Positions 1-9,843 are shown, counted from the stretch's first letter. The stretch is 44,292 nt of DNA from Candidatus Gastranaerophilales bacterium (GCA_944326545.1 CALVEH010000012.1:1-44292), one strand, 5' to 3'. Notes: generated by a model from the sequence alone, not told the origin. Program-made: numbers and translations.

Positions 1-1047
1 TTCTTTGACAGAGTCATGTCAGGCTCAGGAAGCAATGGTAATGCAAGTGATGCATTCAACCCTGCAGTCTTAGCACCTAGCGTGGCAACTCAAGCAGGTG
101 CATACACAACTCAATTACAAACATTTAACTATGCATTCCAACATTCTGATACATTCATGAACATCCCATATCTTGAACGTGTAGCAATGAAAAACACAGG
201 AAGATATGCAGTATCTCCAACAGGTGATGCAACAGATGTAGGAACATTCTCACCACTTTTAACAAAAGAAGATACATCAGGCTTCTGGGTAAAACCATAT
301 GCAAGCTTTGAAAGTATTCCATTAAACAACGGTCCAAAAGTATCAAACATCAACTACGGTACATTAGTCGGTTATGATAGCTCACTCACACCAATAGCCA
401 AAGGTTGGGAAAGAGTATTAACAGGATACATAGGATACAACGGAGCATCACAACGTTATAGCGGAGTAGATGCATATCAAAACGGAGGAATATTAGGCGG
501 AACAGCAACAATGTATAAAGGCAACTTCTTTAACGCAACAACATTATCAGTTGGAGCAACAGCAGGAGATGCAAGTACAATGTACGGTAATGAAAACTAT
601 GCAATGCTGTTAGCAGGTGTAGGAAACAAAACAGGATACAACTTTGAATTTAAAGATGGAAGAATAATATTACAACCGAACTTCTTAATATCATATACAT
701 TTGTAAATACATTTGATTACACAAACGGAGCAGGTGTCCGCATCAAGTCAGACCCGTTAAATGCAATCCAACTTGCCCCCGGATTAAAACTTATCGGAAA
801 CACAAAAACCGGATGGCAGCCGTATTTAAGCGTAGCAATGGTATGGAACCTGTTAGATGACAGTAAGGTAACAGCAAATGATGTAAGATTACCAGAGATG
901 AGTATCGACCCGTATGTACAATATGGAGCAGGTATTCAAAAGAGATTCAAAGACAGATTTATAGCTTTTGGCCAAGCAATGATACACAACGGTGGTCGTA
1001 ACGGTATATCACTCACTGGTGGTTTACGTTGGTCTGTTGGTAAATGA
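1..1047 (+). CDS. Autotransporter-like outer-membrane beta-barrel protein, C-terminal part
   Basis: The reading frame is open from the first base of the window, so the gene starts upstream; the first internal ATG is at 16. The visible 348 or so residues alternate short polar and aromatic strands (for example YNFEFKDGRIILQPNFLISY) and end in a strand with alternating hydrophobic residues, GGLRWSVGK, the pattern of an autotransporter translocation barrel. This would sit in the outer membrane, with the missing N-terminal part as passenger. The final residue is Lys rather than the usual Phe or Trp. Coding sequence is unusually rich in A-ending codons (aca, gca, gga), unlike the T-ending preference of the genes to the right, consistent with strong expression selection or a repeat-rich gene. 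Family assignment is from overall pattern only; the passenger function is unknown. Confidence 0.6.
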   Translation, partial: FFDRVMSGSGSNGNASDAFNPAVLAPSVATQAGAYTTQLQTFNYAFQHSDTFMNIPYLERVAMKNTGRYAVSPTGDATDVGTFSPLLTKEDTSGFWVKPYASFESIPLNNGPKVSNINYGTLVGYDSSLTPIAKGWERVLTGYIGYNGASQRYSGVDAYQNGGILGGTATMYKGNFFNATTLSVGATAGDASTMYGNENYAMLLAGVGNKTGYNFEFKDGRIILQPNFLISYTFVNTFDYTNGAGVRIKSDPLNAIQLAPGLKLIGNTKTGWQPYLSVAMVWNLLDDSKVTANDVRLPEMSIDPYVQYGAGIQKRFKDRFIAFGQAMIHNGGRNGISLTGGLRWSVGK

Positions 1048-1153
1048 TACTCTGGTATTTTGAAGGATTAAATTGACTGAAGAATCTCACAAACTAGACG
1101 TGAAAAGATTATGAAATTTTTCGATTTTCTTGGAATGAAGTTTTTTATGATGA

Positions 1154-4087
1154 CTAACCGTTGTATGACAGCTTAATATTGTCCAATGTCTTTTGGCTTG
1201 CGAGAATTGATGTGATTGAGTTTGAGTTAAATATATAATTAGCTGCGTTTAAGATGTCTTGAGGCGTTACTTGGTCTATGAGTTTAATGTTTTCATTTAC
1301 CGCAGCAATGCCCATATTGTTGTCTTTAGCAGAATTTAAAACAAGTGTTTGCGCTCCTGATGATTCGAGCGAGTTTAGTATTTGTGTTTTTACTCTTAGT
1401 TTTGCAGCATCGAGTTCTTCTTGTGAAACAGGTTGAGTTTTTATCAAATCAACGTGCTTTTTAAATCCGTTAAGTGATTTTTCAATGTTATCGAATTGTT
1501 GAATATTTTCCAACGGGTTGTCTGTTGTAGTTTTAATGCTTAGAGCCATTACACCTGTGTTACCTACAAAATCGATATTCGATTCTACTCTGTAAGCAAG
1601 TTTTTGTTTTTCTCTAAGGTCTTCAAAAAGTCTTGAAGAAGGACCGCCGCCAAGTATTGTATTCAATAAGGCAAAAGTTGCATGGTCTTTTGGGTTGTGG
1701 TTTGTTTTGAATTTGTAATACTGAATAATATCAGCTTGGTTTCTTTGTTCTGCTTTTGTTAAAATTTTGTTTTGCGCGATAGGCTCAAAAGATTTAAAAG
1801 ATTCTGTATTAAATGTTTTATAGTTGTCTAAGCCTACAGAAAGTTTTGAAGTGATTGTTTGTTCAAGGTTGGGGATTTTATCTGTAGGTGCAGTGATTAT
1901 ACCTTTTGCCATTGCGTTAGCTTTTATGTAGTTAAAAAATCCTTCGATATCTGCAAGTGTTGTTGTGTCTATAGATTGCAAGATTTCTTCTTTAGTTGCA
2001 TATTCGTTAAGGTTTGGGAACATTTCTTTTAATGCTGAATCTGAAGCTGTTTCGTCTAAGTTTAAAATAGCTTCTTTTACAAGATTTTTTGCATATTTTA
2101 ATGAGGCTTCATTAAATCTTGGTTGCATAAAGACTTCTTTAATCAGGTCGAGTGTGTAACCTGTATCTTGAGCAAGTGCCTCAAATGTCGCATTAATTGA
2201 GCGGAAACTGGAGTCGAATTTTAATGTGATTCCTGATTTATGCACATCTTTATAAAACTGTTCGTAATTTTTGTTTTTAGAACCTTCGTTTAAAATAACG
2301 GCAAGTATGGCAGGTACGGCAGGTTTTACGTCAGCAGGAGCGGTTGTTTGTAATGTGATTTGACCTGTTGCTATGTCTGACTTGTTTGGGTTTATAACAA
2401 GTTCCATGTTGTTTGCAAGACGGTACTGCTTAATCTTTGATAAATCAAGCATCTTGTCTTCTAATCTCGCTTTAAACGATAACTTTGGCGAGGTTTTATT
2501 TGTATTTACTGCTGCAGTGTTTTGTTGGTTAACTTTTTTATAACTTTCTATAATTTCTGCATCATTTTGGCTTTGCGGATGGACAACAGAAAGAGAAGCT
2601 TTGTTTAAGTCGAGATATTTTTTTGCAAACTTGCTTACATCTTCGCTTGTAATGTTGTTTAAAATTTCAAGATAATTTTCTACGTAATTGATATCGTCAT
2701 CCAAGAGAGCATTGCCTAACATCATGTTGAGCATTTGAGAGTTTTCTGAAATCTTAGAAAACGCCATTGTTAATATTTTCTTGGCCGTATTAAGCTCTTC
2801 TTGTGTAAGTGGTTGTTGTTCAAGATTTGCAATTTGTTGATAAATATTTTTTATTATAATTTCTGTTTTTTGAGGTGTTGATTGTGAAGCTATCAGAATT
2901 GTTTTTGGGTCAGTTGGTCTGTTTCCGACACGTTCGATGTTCATGATAGCGGAAGATTGGATTTTGTTTAGTTCTTTACTTATTCTTGCGTTTTTATAGC
3001 CTAAAAGCGCAGTCATAAGAACTTCCATTGTGATATTTTCTTTTGTGGAATTGTTGCTGGGGCCTGCAAAACCCAATGCCATGATTGTTGATTGAGCTTT
3101 TGGCATTTTTACATCAACACGTACAGGCTGTTGGATTCCGTTAAAGTCTTGATACTTACGCTTTTCAATCGGGGCTGATATGTTTTTGTTGAAATATTTT
3201 GCAACAGTGTTTATTGCCTCTTGTTCAGGGACTTCTCCTGTTACAACTGTCGCACAGTTGTCGGGCGTGTACCAAAGGTTGTAGTAGTCTAAAGTATCTT
3301 TATTTGTCAGCTTGTTTATATTTGAAATAGAGCCCGCTACCAAATCTTGAGATGTTGTTTGTATTTGATAAAGGTTTTTAATACAGTTGGTAAAAGCTGC
3401 ATTTTCGGGCTGGTCACCTACCATTGCTATTTCTTGGGTAACGGGGCCTTTCTCTTTTTCTATCATGTCTTGAGAGTGGGTAGGGTATTGAAGCTGTTCT
3501 GATTGGATGTAAGTACTTGTGTCAAAGTCGTCTTTGTTGAGAAGCTGGGATGAAATGTAGTAATTTGTTTGAGAAAAGCCTGTAGATGCGTTTGTCATTG
3601 CACCCATCTTATTTACTATTTTGAAAAAATCACCTGAGCCAAGGCCGCCTTTTGGCCCGTTAGAACCGTTAAAAGCCATGTGTTCGTTGAAGTGGCTTAT
3701 TCCTCTTTGATTGTCTTCTTCGTTCATCGAACCTACGTTGTAGTACGTTTGAAGAACTGTTGGACCTTTTTTTTCTAAAATAGCAACTTTTTGTCCGTTA
3801 GAAAGTTTGTATAACTTTGCAGGAGCAGAAAATGGAAGTTTTATGTCTCTTATATACTTATATGAAACAGGCGCCTGAGCCAGGGTTTGTGCTTTTAATG
3901 CTTCTGCCGCTTTAGCTTCTGTTTTTTGCGAATCGTTGCTTGGGATCTCTTTCTCAGGTCTTTGAGATTCAATCTGTGTCGGCACCGTCATTGCAGAGTT
4001 GTTTATAGTGTTAGAAACATTATTTCGCACATTACCTGATTCAGGCGTTTGAATATAATTTCTTAGGTTAAGAACATCCAGCTTCAT
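1154..4087 (-). CDS. M16 (pitrilysin/insulinase family) metallopeptidase, two M16 units in one chain
   Basis: This 977-residue protein has the inverted zinc motif HFNEH at residues 132-136, followed about 75 residues later by the Glu-rich segment EKEKGPVTQEI that supplies the third ligand in M16 enzymes. The C-terminal half has the substrate-binding signature GGGPSSRLFEDLREKQKLAY, and a second non-catalytic M16 unit occupies roughly residues 550-977, as in PqqL-type single-chain enzymes. These enzymes form a clam-shell chamber and cut peptides. Residues 1-75 are polar, low-complexity and lack a signal peptide, whereas most bacterial PqqL-like members are exported, so this one may be cytoplasmic or exported by another route. 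It stands alone on the minus strand. A Shine-Dalgarno-like AAGGAAG lies about 17 nt before the ATG, which is too far to be convincing. Confidence 0.9.
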   Translation of the reverse strand: MKLDVLNLRNYIQTPESGNVRNNVSNTINNSAMTVPTQIESQRPEKEIPSNDSQKTEAKAAEALKAQTLAQAPVSYKYIRDIKLPFSAPAKLYKLSNGQKVAILEKKGPTVLQTYYNVGSMNEEDNQRGISHFNEHMAFNGSNGPKGGLGSGDFFKIVNKMGAMTNASTGFSQTNYYISSQLLNKDDFDTSTYIQSEQLQYPTHSQDMIEKEKGPVTQEIAMVGDQPENAAFTNCIKNLYQIQTTSQDLVAGSISNINKLTNKDTLDYYNLWYTPDNCATVVTGEVPEQEAINTVAKYFNKNISAPIEKRKYQDFNGIQQPVRVDVKMPKAQSTIMALGFAGPSNNSTKENITMEVLMTALLGYKNARISKELNKIQSSAIMNIERVGNRPTDPKTILIASQSTPQKTEIIIKNIYQQIANLEQQPLTQEELNTAKKILTMAFSKISENSQMLNMMLGNALLDDDINYVENYLEILNNITSEDVSKFAKKYLDLNKASLSVVHPQSQNDAEIIESYKKVNQQNTAAVNTNKTSPKLSFKARLEDKMLDLSKIKQYRLANNMELVINPNKSDIATGQITLQTTAPADVKPAVPAILAVILNEGSKNKNYEQFYKDVHKSGITLKFDSSFRSINATFEALAQDTGYTLDLIKEVFMQPRFNEASLKYAKNLVKEAILNLDETASDSALKEMFPNLNEYATKEEILQSIDTTTLADIEGFFNYIKANAMAKGIITAPTDKIPNLEQTITSKLSVGLDNYKTFNTESFKSFEPIAQNKILTKAEQRNQADIIQYYKFKTNHNPKDHATFALLNTILGGGPSSRLFEDLREKQKLAYRVESNIDFVGNTGVMALSIKTTTDNPLENIQQFDNIEKSLNGFKKHVDLIKTQPVSQEELDAAKLRVKTQILNSLESSGAQTLVLNSAKDNNMGIAAVNENIKLIDQVTPQDILNAANYIFNSNSITSILASQKTLDNIKLSYNG

Positions 4088-4186
4088 ACAGTCTTTTTTG
4101 ACACTTCCTTGGTTCTTATAAAACGGCTAAAGTAAAAAATTTACCATGTTTGAATATTTGTTTTATAAATCTTAACAAAAAAGTAT

Positions 4187-4221
4187 AAAAAAAGACAGAG
4201 ATTGTTAAATAATCCTCTGTC
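4187..4221 (-). terminator. Rho-independent terminator of the rhodanese gene
   Basis: On the minus strand GACAGAG (4221-4215) and CTCTGTC (4200-4194) form a 7-bp stem with a 14-nt loop, directly followed by seven Ts. It lies 22 nt past the rhodanese stop codon. Confidence 0.8.
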
Positions 4222-4242
4222 CTCTTATTATATAGATTGAAT

Positions 4243-4659
4243 CTAGCCGGGATAGTCTGAAACGTCATCTTCGACGATTTCAAAATCTCGTTTTTTCCAT
4301 CCTTTAAAACCTCCTACCAGCTCTATGACAGGATAACCTTTTTCTGCAAGCATATAGGCTGTTTTTTTAGCTCTTTGACATAATATAGAATAACAATAGA
4401 TGATGTTTACTTTGTCTTTAGAAAATTTTTCAAGTTGTTCTTCGATTTGTTTAAATGGTATGTGGGTTGCGTATGGAATATGTCCTTTTATGTAGTCATC
4501 GTAATCTCTGACGTCAAAAAGATTGAAGTTTTCAAGACAATTTTTTTCCATTTTTAAAAGTCTGTCAGGGCCTATAGAAAATGTTATTTGATCAAGAAAA
4601 TAGTCACGAGCTTTGCGGGTATCTTTGACCGCATTCAAAAATTCTTTGTCATTCATCAT
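4243..4659 (-). CDS. Rhodanese-like domain protein
   Basis: A 138-residue single-domain protein. The core shows FDVRDYDDYIKGHIPYATHI (CH2A-type motif) around residues 48-67, then VNIIYC with Cys89 at the usual active-site cysteine position, and GGFKGWKKRDF near the end, the typical rhodanese C-terminal signature. The active-site loop after Cys89 is YSILCQRAKK rather than the usual Gly-containing loop, and carries a second Cys (Cys94), so sulfur transfer or a redox or binding role are both possible. An AGGAG lies 9 nt before the chosen ATG; a second ATG follows immediately. The gene has its own terminator, so it is probably monocistronic. Confidence 0.85.
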   Translation of the reverse strand: MMNDKEFLNAVKDTRKARDYFLDQITFSIGPDRLLKMEKNCLENFNLFDVRDYDDYIKGHIPYATHIPFKQIEEQLEKFSKDKVNIIYCYSILCQRAKKTAYMLAEKGYPVIELVGGFKGWKKRDFEIVEDDVSDYPG

Positions 4660-4779
4660 GTGCGATACTCCTTTTTTTGATGAATCTAAGATAAAAGAAA
4701 CTATAGCTTTTTACATTACACAACAGAGCTAAGACACTCAGTTTTAATACGGATAATGTATTAATTGATTTTTTAAAAA

Positions 4780-4800
4780 TGTTAGAATTTGTTTATGGCA
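4780..4800 (+). promoter_or_regulatory. Extended -10 promoter, apparently leaderless start
   Basis: TGTTAGAAT (TG-n-TAGAAT, 4780-4788) is followed by 6 nt and then ATG at 4795. No Shine-Dalgarno sequence is present. Transcription from this -10 would begin at about the start codon. Confidence 0.5.
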
Positions 4801-7293
4801 AGTTTGACAGAAAAAACAAAAAATGTGCTGCCTGCTGATTTTTTCTTTAGAGGCAAATGGCGATCTTATCAACAGAATTTTCTTGATGACATTTCTGTTC
4901 ACATTGACGATAAAAAGCTTAATGTAGTTGCTGCTCCGGGTGCCGGCAAAACCACATTGGGGTTAGAAATTTTAAAACGACTTAACAAGCCTGCTTTGAT
5001 ACTTGCACCTACAATAACTATCAAAAATCAATGGAAACAAAGAATTTTAGAAGGCTTTTTATCCCCTGAAAGCAATACGAATTGGGTGAGTACAAATATA
5101 AAAAATATTTCTGTTGTTACCTCAACTACTTATCAAGCTGCGCACACTCTTTTGAAAAATCCTGATTATGCTGATTTATTTATCGCAGAGTTAAAAAATC
5201 ATGGCGTGAAAACTTTGGTATTGGACGAAGCGCATCATTTACGCACAGAGTGGTATCATTCTCTTGATTATTTGTGTAGAAAGCTTGATGCTCAGGATTT
5301 TACGGTAGTGTCATTAACAGCAACTCCGCCTTATGATGTTTCTCAAAGTGAGTGGAATAATTATCATTCGCTTTGCGGGCCTGTTGATGCTGAGATTTCT
5401 ATTCCTGAATTGGTTAAAAACGGTGATTTGTGTGTTCATCAAGATTTGATATGGTTTTCTGATTTAAGTGCAGAAGAAAAAAAGTGTGTTTTTGATTACG
5501 AAAAAAACAGGCATGATTTTTTTGAATATATTAAAAACGAGGCTGATTTTTCTTATTCTATAAAAACTTCTGCTTTTGTGGCAGATTATGAAAACAATAT
5601 TGAACTTATTTATGATGATACAGATTTTACGATTTCTGTTATTTCTTACTTATTATATCTTGATGATTTAAGTATAGAAGCCAAAATTTTAACGGAGTTT
5701 TTGGCGGTACCTAAAGAAAGCATTCCTAAGTTTGATTATTCTGTTGCAGAGATTTTGTTGAACGGTTTTTTGGGGAAATATAAAAAACATTTTAAAAACG
5801 TACCTCTTATCAAAGGCAAATTAAAAGAATACGGGCTTTTGAAATCATCAACTTCCGTAGATTTAAAGGGTGAAGTTGATTTAAAAAAACTGTATGCAAG
5901 AAGTGTAAATAAACTTGATGCTGTTTTGGATATAACTTTGTTGGAAAACAAACTATTGGGGCAGAATTTACGAGAGGTTGTTCTGCTTGATTATATTGGC
6001 GGTAAAAACTTGCTGGCTTTAAATGTTTTATCAGTATTTGATAAACTGATTAACTCAGTCAGCCAAGGTGTAAAATGTGGTATTTTAACAGGTTCTGTAG
6101 TTGTTATCCCACAATCGGCGGAGGAAATATTATACAAGCTTGTTGAAAAATACAAAATAGATAAAAAAAATGTTTTAACTTCTGCGTTTGATGCTAATCA
6201 TATCAGAGTAGAAACTTACGGTTCTGTGAGTATTGTGCCGGTTATTACAGAACTTTTTTCTTTAGGTGAGATAAATATTCTTGTAGGTACGCAATCTTTG
6301 CTTGGAGAGGGTTGGGACGCGCCTTGTATTAATTCATTAATCATAGCAAGTACCGTAGGCTCGTTTATGTTATCCAATCAAATTAGGGGTAGAGCGTTGA
6401 GAATAGACAGAAACTGTCATAAAAAAGCTGCAAATATTTGGCACCTTGTATCTCTTTCTCAAGGTGATGCAAGTACCGATTTAGATATTGTAGAAAAGAG
6501 ATTCAATACTTTTGAGGGTATAAGTTTTGTTGATGATAAAATTCAAAACGGTATTTTTAGACTTGGATATGATTCTGAAAAGATAGATTCTGCCGATTGT
6601 AAAAGTTTAAATGATTATTCTTCTAAAAAGGCTGAAGAACGTGCTTTTCTTTTTGATAAATGGAAACAGGTTTTTGATGAAAGTGAATTAATAGAATCTA
6701 AGATTCGTCCTCAGGTTTACGAAACGATTCAAACTCATGATTTTAAATTACCTGATATTTTTTATCATGATAGTCGGAATTCCTTGTATAAAGCATTTAG
6801 AAATATATTGGGCAAAGCATATGTTTATTTTACGCAGAAAGATTTTAATGCTATAGCAACAGCTCTTTTAAAATCTATGTGCGAAACTGGAATAATTTTA
6901 TCACCTTATGAAAATATACAAGTGATAAATAAAATCGGTTTTGACTGTAATACAAAGACATCTTCTCATTTTTTAACGGTTTTGAATTGTTCAAATTATG
7001 AAAGAAATCTTTTTGTCAAAACACTGAATGAGATGTTTACTCCACCGAAAAAACAGAGATATATTTTACGAAAAACAGACCCTAAGACAAAACAGGTTAA
7101 GTATCTTTGTGTACCTGAAATTATAGCTTCAAAAAAGAAAAAGGTGACTGTTTTAGAAAAGAATTTAGAGCCTGTTTTAGGTTATATGGAGATTATTTTT
7201 ACCAAAACACCCGAAGGCAGAAAAGAGCTGCTAAAAGCAAGATTTAACGCATTAGAACTGGCAAAATTAAAACAGGGTAAAATCTGGATTTAA
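4795..7293 (+). CDS. DEAD/DEAH-box superfamily 2 helicase
   Basis: An 832-residue SF2 helicase of the XPB/SSL2-like or restriction-helicase type. Visible motifs (counted from ATG 4795): Walker A AAPGAGKTT 46-54, Walker B DEAH 144-147, motif III LTATPP about 171, motif V LLGEGWDAP about 503, motif VI QIRGRALR 529-536. All catalytic motifs are intact, so ATP-dependent DNA or RNA translocation is expected. Between the two RecA lobes there is a long insert (about residues 215-420), and the last 250 residues match no domain I recognise. A TTG at 4789 is in frame, but ATG 4795 is preferred because a -10 box sits exactly 6 nt upstream of it. The end overlaps the converging TPR gene by 4 bp. It stands alone, so a role in defence or repair cannot be decided. 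Confidence 0.85.
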   Translation: MASLTEKTKNVLPADFFFRGKWRSYQQNFLDDISVHIDDKKLNVVAAPGAGKTTLGLEILKRLNKPALILAPTITIKNQWKQRILEGFLSPESNTNWVSTNIKNISVVTSTTYQAAHTLLKNPDYADLFIAELKNHGVKTLVLDEAHHLRTEWYHSLDYLCRKLDAQDFTVVSLTATPPYDVSQSEWNNYHSLCGPVDAEISIPELVKNGDLCVHQDLIWFSDLSAEEKKCVFDYEKNRHDFFEYIKNEADFSYSIKTSAFVADYENNIELIYDDTDFTISVISYLLYLDDLSIEAKILTEFLAVPKESIPKFDYSVAEILLNGFLGKYKKHFKNVPLIKGKLKEYGLLKSSTSVDLKGEVDLKKLYARSVNKLDAVLDITLLENKLLGQNLREVVLLDYIGGKNLLALNVLSVFDKLINSVSQGVKCGILTGSVVVIPQSAEEILYKLVEKYKIDKKNVLTSAFDANHIRVETYGSVSIVPVITELFSLGEINILVGTQSLLGEGWDAPCINSLIIASTVGSFMLSNQIRGRALRIDRNCHKKAANIWHLVSLSQGDASTDLDIVEKRFNTFEGISFVDDKIQNGIFRLGYDSEKIDSADCKSLNDYSSKKAEERAFLFDKWKQVFDESELIESKIRPQVYETIQTHDFKLPDIFYHDSRNSLYKAFRNILGKAYVYFTQKDFNAIATALLKSMCETGIILSPYENIQVINKIGFDCNTKTSSHFLTVLNCSNYERNLFVKTLNEMFTPPKKQRYILRKTDPKTKQVKYLCVPEIIASKKKKVTVLEKNLEPVLGYMEIIFTKTPEGRKELLKARFNALELAKLKQGKIWI

Positions 7294-7865
7294 AATCTTT
7301 CTTTGTCTTTTTGGTCAATGAAGTTTTTAACCCCGATAGTGATTATAAGATCAGGCTCTGTATACGCAAATTCTTGTAATTTTGCAAGTCCTGCATCTTT
7401 TTTACCTTGTTCTATGAGTATCATTCCTTGCATAACTTGTCCAACAGGATTTTTGATGCTTTCTTTTTTCCAACGTCTAAGTTGTGTATCAAGTATTCCA
7501 AGTCTTTTGTATACAACTGCCAAATCCTGATAATAGTTAAAGTTCATAGGGTTGAGTCTTATTGCTCTTTGCAAGGTATCTTGTGCAAGTGCAGGGTATC
7601 CGATTTTCATATAACAATTTGCTAAGTTTGCATAATATGAGGCACTTGCCTGCGTGTCAGGGTCTAAAAGCACTGCCATTTGGAATTCTTTAATTGCAGC
7701 TGCATAGTACCTGTCTTGCATATAGATTACGCCCCTATTGTTGTGGTTTATGGCGTTTTTTTGTGCGTCGATAGAAACTACCCCGTACTTTGTCGGTACG
7801 CCATAGGCCATTGAACAAGGCATAACTATAAGACATATTATTGTTATAATTTTAGCGAAGTACAA
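7290..7865 (-). CDS. Secreted TPR-repeat protein
   Basis: A 191-residue protein beginning with a hydrophobic signal peptide (MYFAKIITIICLIVMPCSMAYG, cleavage probably near residue 22). At least three tetratricopeptide units follow: NNRGVIYMQDRYYAAAIKEF, SASYYANLANCYMKIGYPAL and NFNYYQDLAVVYKRLG, with the canonical small-aromatic-Ala spacing. TPRs act as protein-protein scaffolds; here it would be in the periplasm or attached to a membrane. The start is TTG at 7865, with AAGAAGG about 8 nt upstream, and the gene overlaps the upstream hydrolase gene by 14 bp, so the two are probably translated together. Confidence 0.8.
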   Translation of the reverse strand: MYFAKIITIICLIVMPCSMAYGVPTKYGVVSIDAQKNAINHNNRGVIYMQDRYYAAAIKEFQMAVLLDPDTQASASYYANLANCYMKIGYPALAQDTLQRAIRLNPMNFNYYQDLAVVYKRLGILDTQLRRWKKESIKNPVGQVMQGMILIEQGKKDAGLAKLQEFAYTEPDLIITIGVKNFIDQKDKERF

Positions 7866-8787
7866 TTTCCATACCTTCTTTTGGCATAATGCAATTTTTA
7901 CAATTATTAGTATAATGTTTTTCTATCTCAAGTAAAAATTCATCATTGTAGTTAGGGTCAAAGTGGAAGAATGCAAGAGATTCTGCCTTTGATTGTTTAA
8001 ATGTATCTATTGCCATATCAAAAGTAGAATGGCCGTATCCTTGTTTGGGTTGGCAGGTGTTTAAGTATTCTTCCGTAGTGTATTGTGCATCGTGTATAAG
8101 AAGGTTTGTTCCTCTTGCAAACAGAGCAAGTTTTTGGTTTGCACCGATATAACCTTCTGTATCTGTTGCGTAAACAAGAGATTTGTCTTTGTATGCAATT
8201 TTATAAATCATAACACCTTCTTTGGGGTGTGAGCTTGATTTTAGACAACTGATAACAACTTCTTCATCTTGCGGGATTGCGTCTTCTTCTTTTTCAATTT
8301 TTATCATATCAGGTGTGTCGTCGTTGTCGTCAAAGATTAGTGCGTAGCTGTCATTGATATCATAAAAACTTAATTTTGCGTTGATTTCATTTAAACCGAG
8401 GGGAAAGGATTTTTCAAACGCAAGTTGAGAAATAACTGCATCGAGTCCTTCTTCATAAGCTGAAAAGCCTACTATATTTATATTTGCATTGTTCAGGTGG
8501 ATTGGTTTAAAAAACGGCAATCCTTGGATATGGTCGTTGTGCAGGTGGCTTAATAAAATAGTTGCATTAATTGGCTCTTTATGGAATTTTGCGACATATT
8601 GTTGCATTATGTCGTTACCGCTGTTGATTATTCCTGTACCTGCATCAAGAATGATAAGATGATTGTTCACAAGAACTTCGACACACGCAGTATTGCCACC
8701 GTATTCCATATAATTTCTGTCAGGTTTGGGGTGACTGCCTCTTACACCACGGAATCTAACTATGAATTTGTCTTTTGAATCTAACAT
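7852..8787 (-). CDS. Metallo-beta-lactamase-fold hydrolase
   Basis: A 311-residue MBL-fold protein with the dinuclear metal motif HLHNDH at residues 81-86, the preceding strand LIILDAGTGI, and downstream metal residues in LVYATDTEGY (Asp) and GYGHST (His). The opening RFRGVRGSHPKP...YGGNTACVEV is typical of the PhnP/RNase Z-like branch that acts on phosphodiesters or cyclic nucleotides; the true substrate cannot be read from sequence. GGAG lies 6 nt before the ATG. It heads a small minus-strand pair with the TPR gene (14-bp overlap). Confidence 0.85.
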   Translation of the reverse strand: MLDSKDKFIVRFRGVRGSHPKPDRNYMEYGGNTACVEVLVNNHLIILDAGTGIINSGNDIMQQYVAKFHKEPINATILLSHLHNDHIQGLPFFKPIHLNNANINIVGFSAYEEGLDAVISQLAFEKSFPLGLNEINAKLSFYDINDSYALIFDDNDDTPDMIKIEKEEDAIPQDEEVVISCLKSSSHPKEGVMIYKIAYKDKSLVYATDTEGYIGANQKLALFARGTNLLIHDAQYTTEEYLNTCQPKQGYGHSTFDMAIDTFKQSKAESLAFFHFDPNYNDEFLLEIEKHYTNNCKNCIMPKEGMEIVLR

Positions 8788-8841
8788 CTTAAACTCCTGT
8801 TTTTTGTCAAGTCGAATCGACCCTAATAACCTTATTTTACA

Positions 8842-9843
8842 CTATTTGTCCATAATAACAACCGTATTTTGGTCGGAGTCTTCTCCTTTTAAGGTTGAAG
8901 AAGAAAACGTTAGCAGTTTTGATTTTTTTTGTATGTCTTTTAATCTTGTTTCTCTAAAATCAAAAGTGAAAATTACCTTGTTCGGCATATTGTTGATAGT
9001 AACTATTCTGAAAGCATTGGGATATGTTACAAGAGATGGTGTGCTTACGTGTAATATGTGACCTTCTTTATAAATCTTTGTTGCATGATAATGTCCGCTG
9101 AATACGGCAATTGGCATATCATATTTGTCTAATATTGTTTGCAATTCCTGTGCATTAATCAATCTGTGATGAAAGCTCGGGAAGGGTTCGTGCAAAGGGT
9201 TGTGCATAAATATTAGGGGAATTTGTTTTTGATAACTTGCCTTAGATAATTCTGTATCCAGCCAGTCAAGCTGCTCTTTTGGGAGTTCCCCGTTTGCTGT
9301 AATTCTTGTGTCTATTGTAGGGTCGAGAACTATTGCTCTGTAGCCTTTTTTAGGAATAAATGAGTAGTATTGCTTGTCTGATTTTATGTTTTTGTTGTTT
9401 TGTTTTATAAATTCAAAATAATCATCTTTTTTAAAACTTGTACCGACAGCTGCATCGTGGTTTCCAAATGCAAAATACCAAGGGGCTTTTAGTTTGTTCA
9501 TTTGTTTGCAAGCGTCATCCACAAGGCTTTTTCTCGGTTTATCGACTAAATCGCCTGTTACTATTACAAAATCAACGTTTGGTGTTTCGTTTATTTGTTC
9601 TATTTCGTCTTTAAAAAGTTCATAGGAGCTTGCAAGTACTTTATAGCTTGTATCAACGGTTTTGTCAGATAAATGAACATCAGATATTTGTGCAAATTTT
9701 AATGTTTCTGCATAAGTAAGTGTGTTCATTCCGAAGTATAAAATTACTCCCAAAAACAAACAAAATATGAGCTTTCCAAAAAATCCGCCGCTTTTTTTCT
9801 TTTTTCTTGGTCTGTGTTGGGGAGTTCTTTTCTTTTTAGGCAT
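8842..9843 (-). CDS. Membrane-anchored metallophosphoesterase
   Basis: A 333-residue calcineurin-like phosphoesterase. Metal-binding motifs appear in order: ISDVHLS (Asp55, His57), VTGDLVD, AFGNHDA, IFMHNPLH and FSGHYHA. Before them is a strongly basic tail (residues 1-19, mostly Lys, Arg and Pro) and one membrane segment (about 21-43), so the catalytic domain should face the outside of the inner membrane, either anchored or cleaved after TYA. The family cleaves phosphomonoesters or diesters, including UDP-sugars and cyclic nucleotides; substrate is unknown here. AGGAG lies 6 nt before the ATG. It follows tlyA by 9 nt. Confidence 0.88.
   Translation of the reverse strand: MPKKKRTPQHRPRKKKKSGGFFGKLIFCLFLGVILYFGMNTLTYAETLKFAQISDVHLSDKTVDTSYKVLASSYELFKDEIEQINETPNVDFVIVTGDLVDKPRKSLVDDACKQMNKLKAPWYFAFGNHDAAVGTSFKKDDYFEFIKQNNKNIKSDKQYYSFIPKKGYRAIVLDPTIDTRITANGELPKEQLDWLDTELSKASYQKQIPLIFMHNPLHEPFPSFHHRLINAQELQTILDKYDMPIAVFSGHYHATKIYKEGHILHVSTPSLVTYPNAFRIVTINNMPNKVIFTFDFRETRLKDIQKKSKLLTFSSSTLKGEDSDQNTVVIMDK

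Noticed and set aside
8762-9061. 99-codon plus-strand frame opposite the phosphoesterase
   Set aside because: Shadow frame of two well-supported minus-strand genes.
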